A stretch of 64,000 nt of DNA, from NCBI RefSeq assembly GCF_001562255.1, contig NZ_CP014301.1:4619501-4683500 (forward strand), in the 5' to 3' direction. The notes under the pieces are model-generated. The model did not search any database. It worked only from the letters and a program-made list of their open reading frames with translations, and was not told the DNA's origin. Numbering within the stretch: position 1 is the first letter of the stretch; each line of letters starts with the position of its first letter. This DNA is from Bosea sp. PAMC 26642 (GTDB taxonomy: Bacteria; Pseudomonadota; Alphaproteobacteria; Rhizobiales; Beijerinckiaceae). This document shows, piece after piece, positions 61,197 to 64,000 of this stretch. The position numbers and the translations under genes were made by a program.

Positions 61197-61915
61197 TAGT
61201 TGCTCCTCCTGGAGTTGAGCATGGAGAGCGCCTGTCGATACCGCGCGGCCGGTAAGTCGGTAACGCCCTTGATCTGGAAGAAATGCAGCAGCGCATCCTT
61301 GTCGGCTCCGACCTCCTCGACCAGGTCCAGCAGCTCGCGCGCTTGCTGTCGTGAGATCGCGGTGCATGCACCAGCGGCCTGACCGTCATCGTCGTCGGAT
61401 GCGGCAAGACCCAAAGCAGCCTTCAGGGTCATCCGTTGGAGATAGGTCAGCGTCGAGCCGATCGCCTGAATGCTGTTCTTCTCCCCACTCTCGTCGGGGC
61501 TGGCCGAGAGACTGTTCTCTTCGCTGTGGCCATCGCGGTGCGAGATCACGCAGACCACCGTGACCAGCGCGCCTGTGCTATGCGAGCGGAAGCGGTAGGA
61601 AAGCCCACGCCTGGTCAAGATCGGAGTGATCGTGCGGGCGATCTCGGCCAGATCCTCATAGCGATAGGGCTGCCGGCCCAGCATCGTCTGACGGTTCTTG
61701 GCAATCACTGGGATTTTGGCTTTGGCTGCGGCCAGGGCCTTCTCGAACGACTTGCGGGCTTCATGGGCCTCAGCGCGCTCGTGGAACCCGATCAATCGCT
61801 CCATCATCTCGCTATCCGCACCGCGGGCCAAGGCAGCGCTTAGCAAGCTCAGTGCTTGTGGCGGGATGGATGAGGGGGCATCACTCAGCCGGTTACTGCA
61901 GGCCGGTCTTGTCAT
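61196..61915 (-). CDS. ERF family single-strand annealing protein
   Basis: A 239-residue ERF-type recombinase. The core shows FEKALAAAKAKIPVIAKNRQ, YRYEDLAEIARTITPILTRRGLSYRF (in part), HRDGHSEENSL and NSIQAIGSTLTYLQRMTLKAALGLA (in part), ending with SDDDDGQA; all are typical. The C-terminal part is a helical tail. The ATG at 61915 has GGAG 7 nt upstream. It is the first gene of the ERF-YqaJ-HNH module, transcribed toward the terminase cassette. Confidence 0.9.
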   Translation of the reverse strand: MTRPACSNRLSDAPSSIPPQALSLLSAALARGADSEMMERLIGFHERAEAHEARKSFEKALAAAKAKIPVIAKNRQTMLGRQPYRYEDLAEIARTITPILTRRGLSYRFRSHSTGALVTVVCVISHRDGHSEENSLSASPDESGEKNSIQAIGSTLTYLQRMTLKAALGLAASDDDDGQAAGACTAISRQQARELLDLVEEVGADKDALLHFFQIKGVTDLPAARYRQALSMLNSRRSN

Positions 61916-62785
61916 TGGTTTTCTCCATGTCGTCACAAGGGTTGATTTGTCAGTCGTGCGTCATCGGCTCACCCTAGGAACAGTCCGGTAGAAAGCAAAA
62001 ATCGGGAAGTTTTTAATTCGAACGGCGACGCAAACCGATCACCCTAACAGGGTAATCACCTGTCGCAGCAGGAGTCTGACAGATAGAGGATCAAGCGAGT
62101 TAACAACCATTAGAGATTAGCGTCGCCTGTTGAAGTACTGTATCATATCGTGGGGAGTTGATGACGGTTTTTGGATTCAATTCAATTCTCGCCATTAATT
62201 TACAATTGCACAAATAGCTCCGCGTCGCCGCGCAGACAAGTCGATTTTGCTTGAAATCTAGATAACGGCGTGCCGCCATCTGCCTGGCCTGTCGGCGCAT
62301 TGACGGCGGAATTATGGGTAGCAGATTTCGTCAAAACACCTGTAATTTCGAGCTCAGCTCTGGAGCGTCTTGGGCTATCCAGAAATTGTGTGCGCGAGGG
62401 CCGATTCTCTTAATTTCATCGCCGGCATGGGCGAGACGACGGCCGCAGGCCCAACGGCTCGTTGGCTTAGAGGCCAAGGCGGCGTGCTACTCGGTTCAGA
62501 CGTTATCAGGACGGGTCGCAAGCTCGCCGTCCTACCGACACGCGGGACGCGATGCTACTGATCCTCGCCAAGTCAGCAACTGCGGCGGCGAGCAATAAAT
62601 TCAAATCGCTGCCGAGAAGAAAGTCGACGTCGCTCTGTGAAACCATCTGTTGAAAGTGCGCCGTAGAGACCGCTTTTCTGATCGCAAGGCTCGACGTCGA
62701 AGATCTGAATTATAACAATCTGGCCATCGCCCCAAATGGGGGCGTCGTGCCTCTGATCCGCGCGATGGCCTGCGACTCACGCTAG
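61916..62785. other. Gene-free stretch with likely promoter of the recombination module
   Basis: About 870 bp of lower GC than the flagellar part (61980-62260) without a supported gene. Short frames on both strands lack recognisable content. The part next to ERF (61930-62060) should contain its minus-strand promoter. The part next to the IS (62640-62782) reads a short peptide with LAIAPNGGVVPLI that hints at repeat-protein debris, but it is too short to call. Confidence 0.5.
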
Positions 62786-63831
62786 ATGTTTGATCCCGGG
62801 CTTTGATGGTGCAATCTCGACGCCTGAATCGAGGGATGCGCTATGGGCCAGGTTCACCACGGGAGCGCCACAACGACATCGGCGGTCCGTCGAGCGATAC
62901 AGCATAGTCAAGAGAGCCTGAGGGCTCTGGCGAAGCGCTACGGCATCAACCAGAAGACCGTCGCGAAGTGGAAGAATCGCACTTCGGTCGCCGATGTGCC
63001 GACAGGGCCGAAGAACCCGACCTCGACGGTGCTGACGGTCGAAGAGGAAGCGGTGATCGTCGCCTTTCGGCGGCACACATTGCGGCCACTCGACGACTGC
63101 CTTTACGCCCTGCAGCCGACGATCCCGATGCTGACGCGGTCATCGTTGCATCGCTGCCTGCAGCGTCACGGGATCAGCCGCCTGCCAGAAGTCGAAGGCG
63201 AGACGACCGCGAAGACGAAGTTCAAGAGCTACCCGATCGGCTTCTGCCACATCGACCTTGCCGAAGTGCGGACCGCCGAAGGCAGGCTTTATATGTTCGT
63301 CGCCATCGATCGGACCAGCAAGTTCGCCTTCGTCGAGCTTCATCGTGAAGCCAAGCAGCGGACGGCTGGCGATTTCCTCCGGCGGTTGATCGAAGCGGTC
63401 CTCTACAAGATCCACACGGTGTTGACCGACAACGGCATCCACTTCACGACGCCCGGCGCTGGCGGCTCGGCCGTGCCGCTGATCAAGGAGGCGATGGCGA
63501 ACGGAGAACTCTTCCGCGCCCACGCTTTCGAACTCGCCTGCGCCAAAGCCGTTATCGACCATCGGACCACCAAGCCGAAGCACCCCTGGACCAATGGACA
63601 GGTCGAGCGGATGAACCGCACGATCAAGGAAGCGACCGTCAAACGTTACCACTACGACGATCACGCGCAGCTCGAACGCCACCTCGCCGACTTCGTCGCG
63701 GCATACAACTTCGGCCGCAGGCTCAAGACCCTCAAAGGCCTCACGCCCTACGAGTTCATCTGCAAACGCTGGACGATCGAGCCCGAAAAGTTCAACCTCA
63801 ATCCGCTCCAGCAAATGCCGGGACTAAACAT
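62786..63831 (+). mobile_element. IS481-family insertion sequence, complete
   Basis: The 1046-bp element starts ATGTTTGATCCCGGGCTTTG and its right end, read in reverse, is ATGTTTAGTCCCGGCATTTG, so the terminal inverted repeats match at most positions. It is flanked by CTAG on both sides (62782-62785 and 63832-63835), the target preference known for IS481-like elements. The length and single transposase fit the family. It has inserted in the gene-poor region to the right of the ERF gene. Confidence 0.9.
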
Positions 63832-63835
63832 CTAG
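62843..63835 (+). CDS. IS481-family transposase (DDE)
   Basis: A 330-residue integrase-core transposase. The N-terminal helix-turn-helix part reads SLRALAKRYGINQKTVAKWKNR (in part). The DDE residues are Asp138 in CHIDLAEV, Asp196 in LTDNGIHF and Glu255 in NGQVERMNRT; the last two are about 58 residues apart, a longer gap than in the smallest DDE types but usual for this subgroup as I recall it. The C-terminus is PGLNI, and its TAG stop lies in the CTAG target sequence just outside the element. The frame is intact. Confidence 0.93.
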   Translation: MGQVHHGSATTTSAVRRAIQHSQESLRALAKRYGINQKTVAKWKNRTSVADVPTGPKNPTSTVLTVEEEAVIVAFRRHTLRPLDDCLYALQPTIPMLTRSSLHRCLQRHGISRLPEVEGETTAKTKFKSYPIGFCHIDLAEVRTAEGRLYMFVAIDRTSKFAFVELHREAKQRTAGDFLRRLIEAVLYKIHTVLTDNGIHFTTPGAGGSAVPLIKEAMANGELFRAHAFELACAKAVIDHRTTKPKHPWTNGQVERMNRTIKEATVKRYHYDDHAQLERHLADFVAAYNFGRRLKTLKGLTPYEFICKRWTIEPEKFNLNPLQQMPGLNI

Positions 63836-64000
63836 CGACGCGGCACAGTGCATGTTCGCGAGTCCAGAAACGCTCTGGACAGCGGATCTATGTCGAAGCG
63901 CTCGACCAAGATGCCGCTGCGACGCCACTCAGCCAGGGACTAAATTTCGCCCGGACTGCGACCGTTTGATCTACTTCGTCCAATCACCTACAGGAGCTGC
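63836..64000. other. Right edge of the window, no gene seen
   Basis: The last 165 bp after the IS hold no recognisable gene fragment on either strand. Confidence 0.5.

Noticed and set aside
62650..62785. Short peptide LAIAPNGGVVPLI resembling an armadillo-type repeat just before the IS481
   Set aside because: Only about 40 codons, preceded by a stop, with a natural stop at the insertion site; too short to support a gene or a disrupted protein.
1..64000. CRISPR arrays, tRNA and rRNA genes
   Set aside because: No spaced direct repeats, tRNA-like cloverleaf or rRNA sequence was noticed on reading; a dedicated scan would be needed to be certain.

Overview
The window comes from a high-GC alphaproteobacterium, most likely of the order Hyphomicrobiales (Bosea- or Beijerinckiaceae-like; the genus is inference). 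The evidence is the rhizobial flagellar gene set (FtcR, FlaF, FlbT, MotC, MotE, a very short FlgD, DUF1217), the aerobic CobN-type cobalamin pathway, and the CCTCATCCTGAGG-type palindromic repeats common in this order.

Layout. (1) 1-8.3 kb: cobalamin region. A minus-strand operon cbtB-cbtA-DUF1636-cobW-cobN sits behind a clear cobalamin riboswitch; cobU and cobO follow on the plus strand, then a divergent cobD/cobC pair, with a vapBC-like pair lying between cobO and cobD. (2) 8.4-11.5 kb: a 2-hydroxyacid dehydrogenase, a small membrane protein and a GMC oxidoreductase. (3) 11.7-46.3 kb: an almost complete flagellar regulon. It holds fliF-fliH-motB-motC-fliK-lytic transglycosylase, flagellin, motA-fliM-(unknown)-fliN-fliG-flhB, DUF1217-flgF-fliI, the long flgE-flgK-flgL-flaF-flbT-flgD-fliQ-flhA-fliR-fliJ-cheL/flgJ-flgN operon, the regulator ftcR, and flgB-flgC-fliE-flgG-flgA-flgI-motE-flgH-fliL-fliP. 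(4) 46.3-55.6 kb: a VOC-family protein with a TRAP transporter, an Xre/RES toxin-antitoxin pair, eutBC (adenosylcobalamin-dependent ethanolamine ammonia-lyase), a HAD hydrolase and manC. (5) 55.6-64 kb: accessory DNA. A ParB-like/methyltransferase - DUF5681 - terminase cassette faces an ERF - YqaJ - HNH recombination module, followed by a gene-poor stretch and a complete IS481-family element. No capsid, portal or integrase gene is visible.

Main observations. Three separate toxin-antitoxin loci keep an intact antitoxin next to a broken toxin: VapC-like (1-nt frameshift), HigB-like (truncated remnant) and RES (1-nt frameshift). A 120-bp palindromic repeat sits in frame inside cobN and encodes exactly 40 residues. 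The IS481 transposase takes its stop codon from the CTAG target sequence outside the element. The terminase cassette without phage structural genes is the best candidate for an undescribed mobile or packaging system.

All calls were made by reading the sequence and recalling families; no database search was run. No tRNA, rRNA or CRISPR array was seen.
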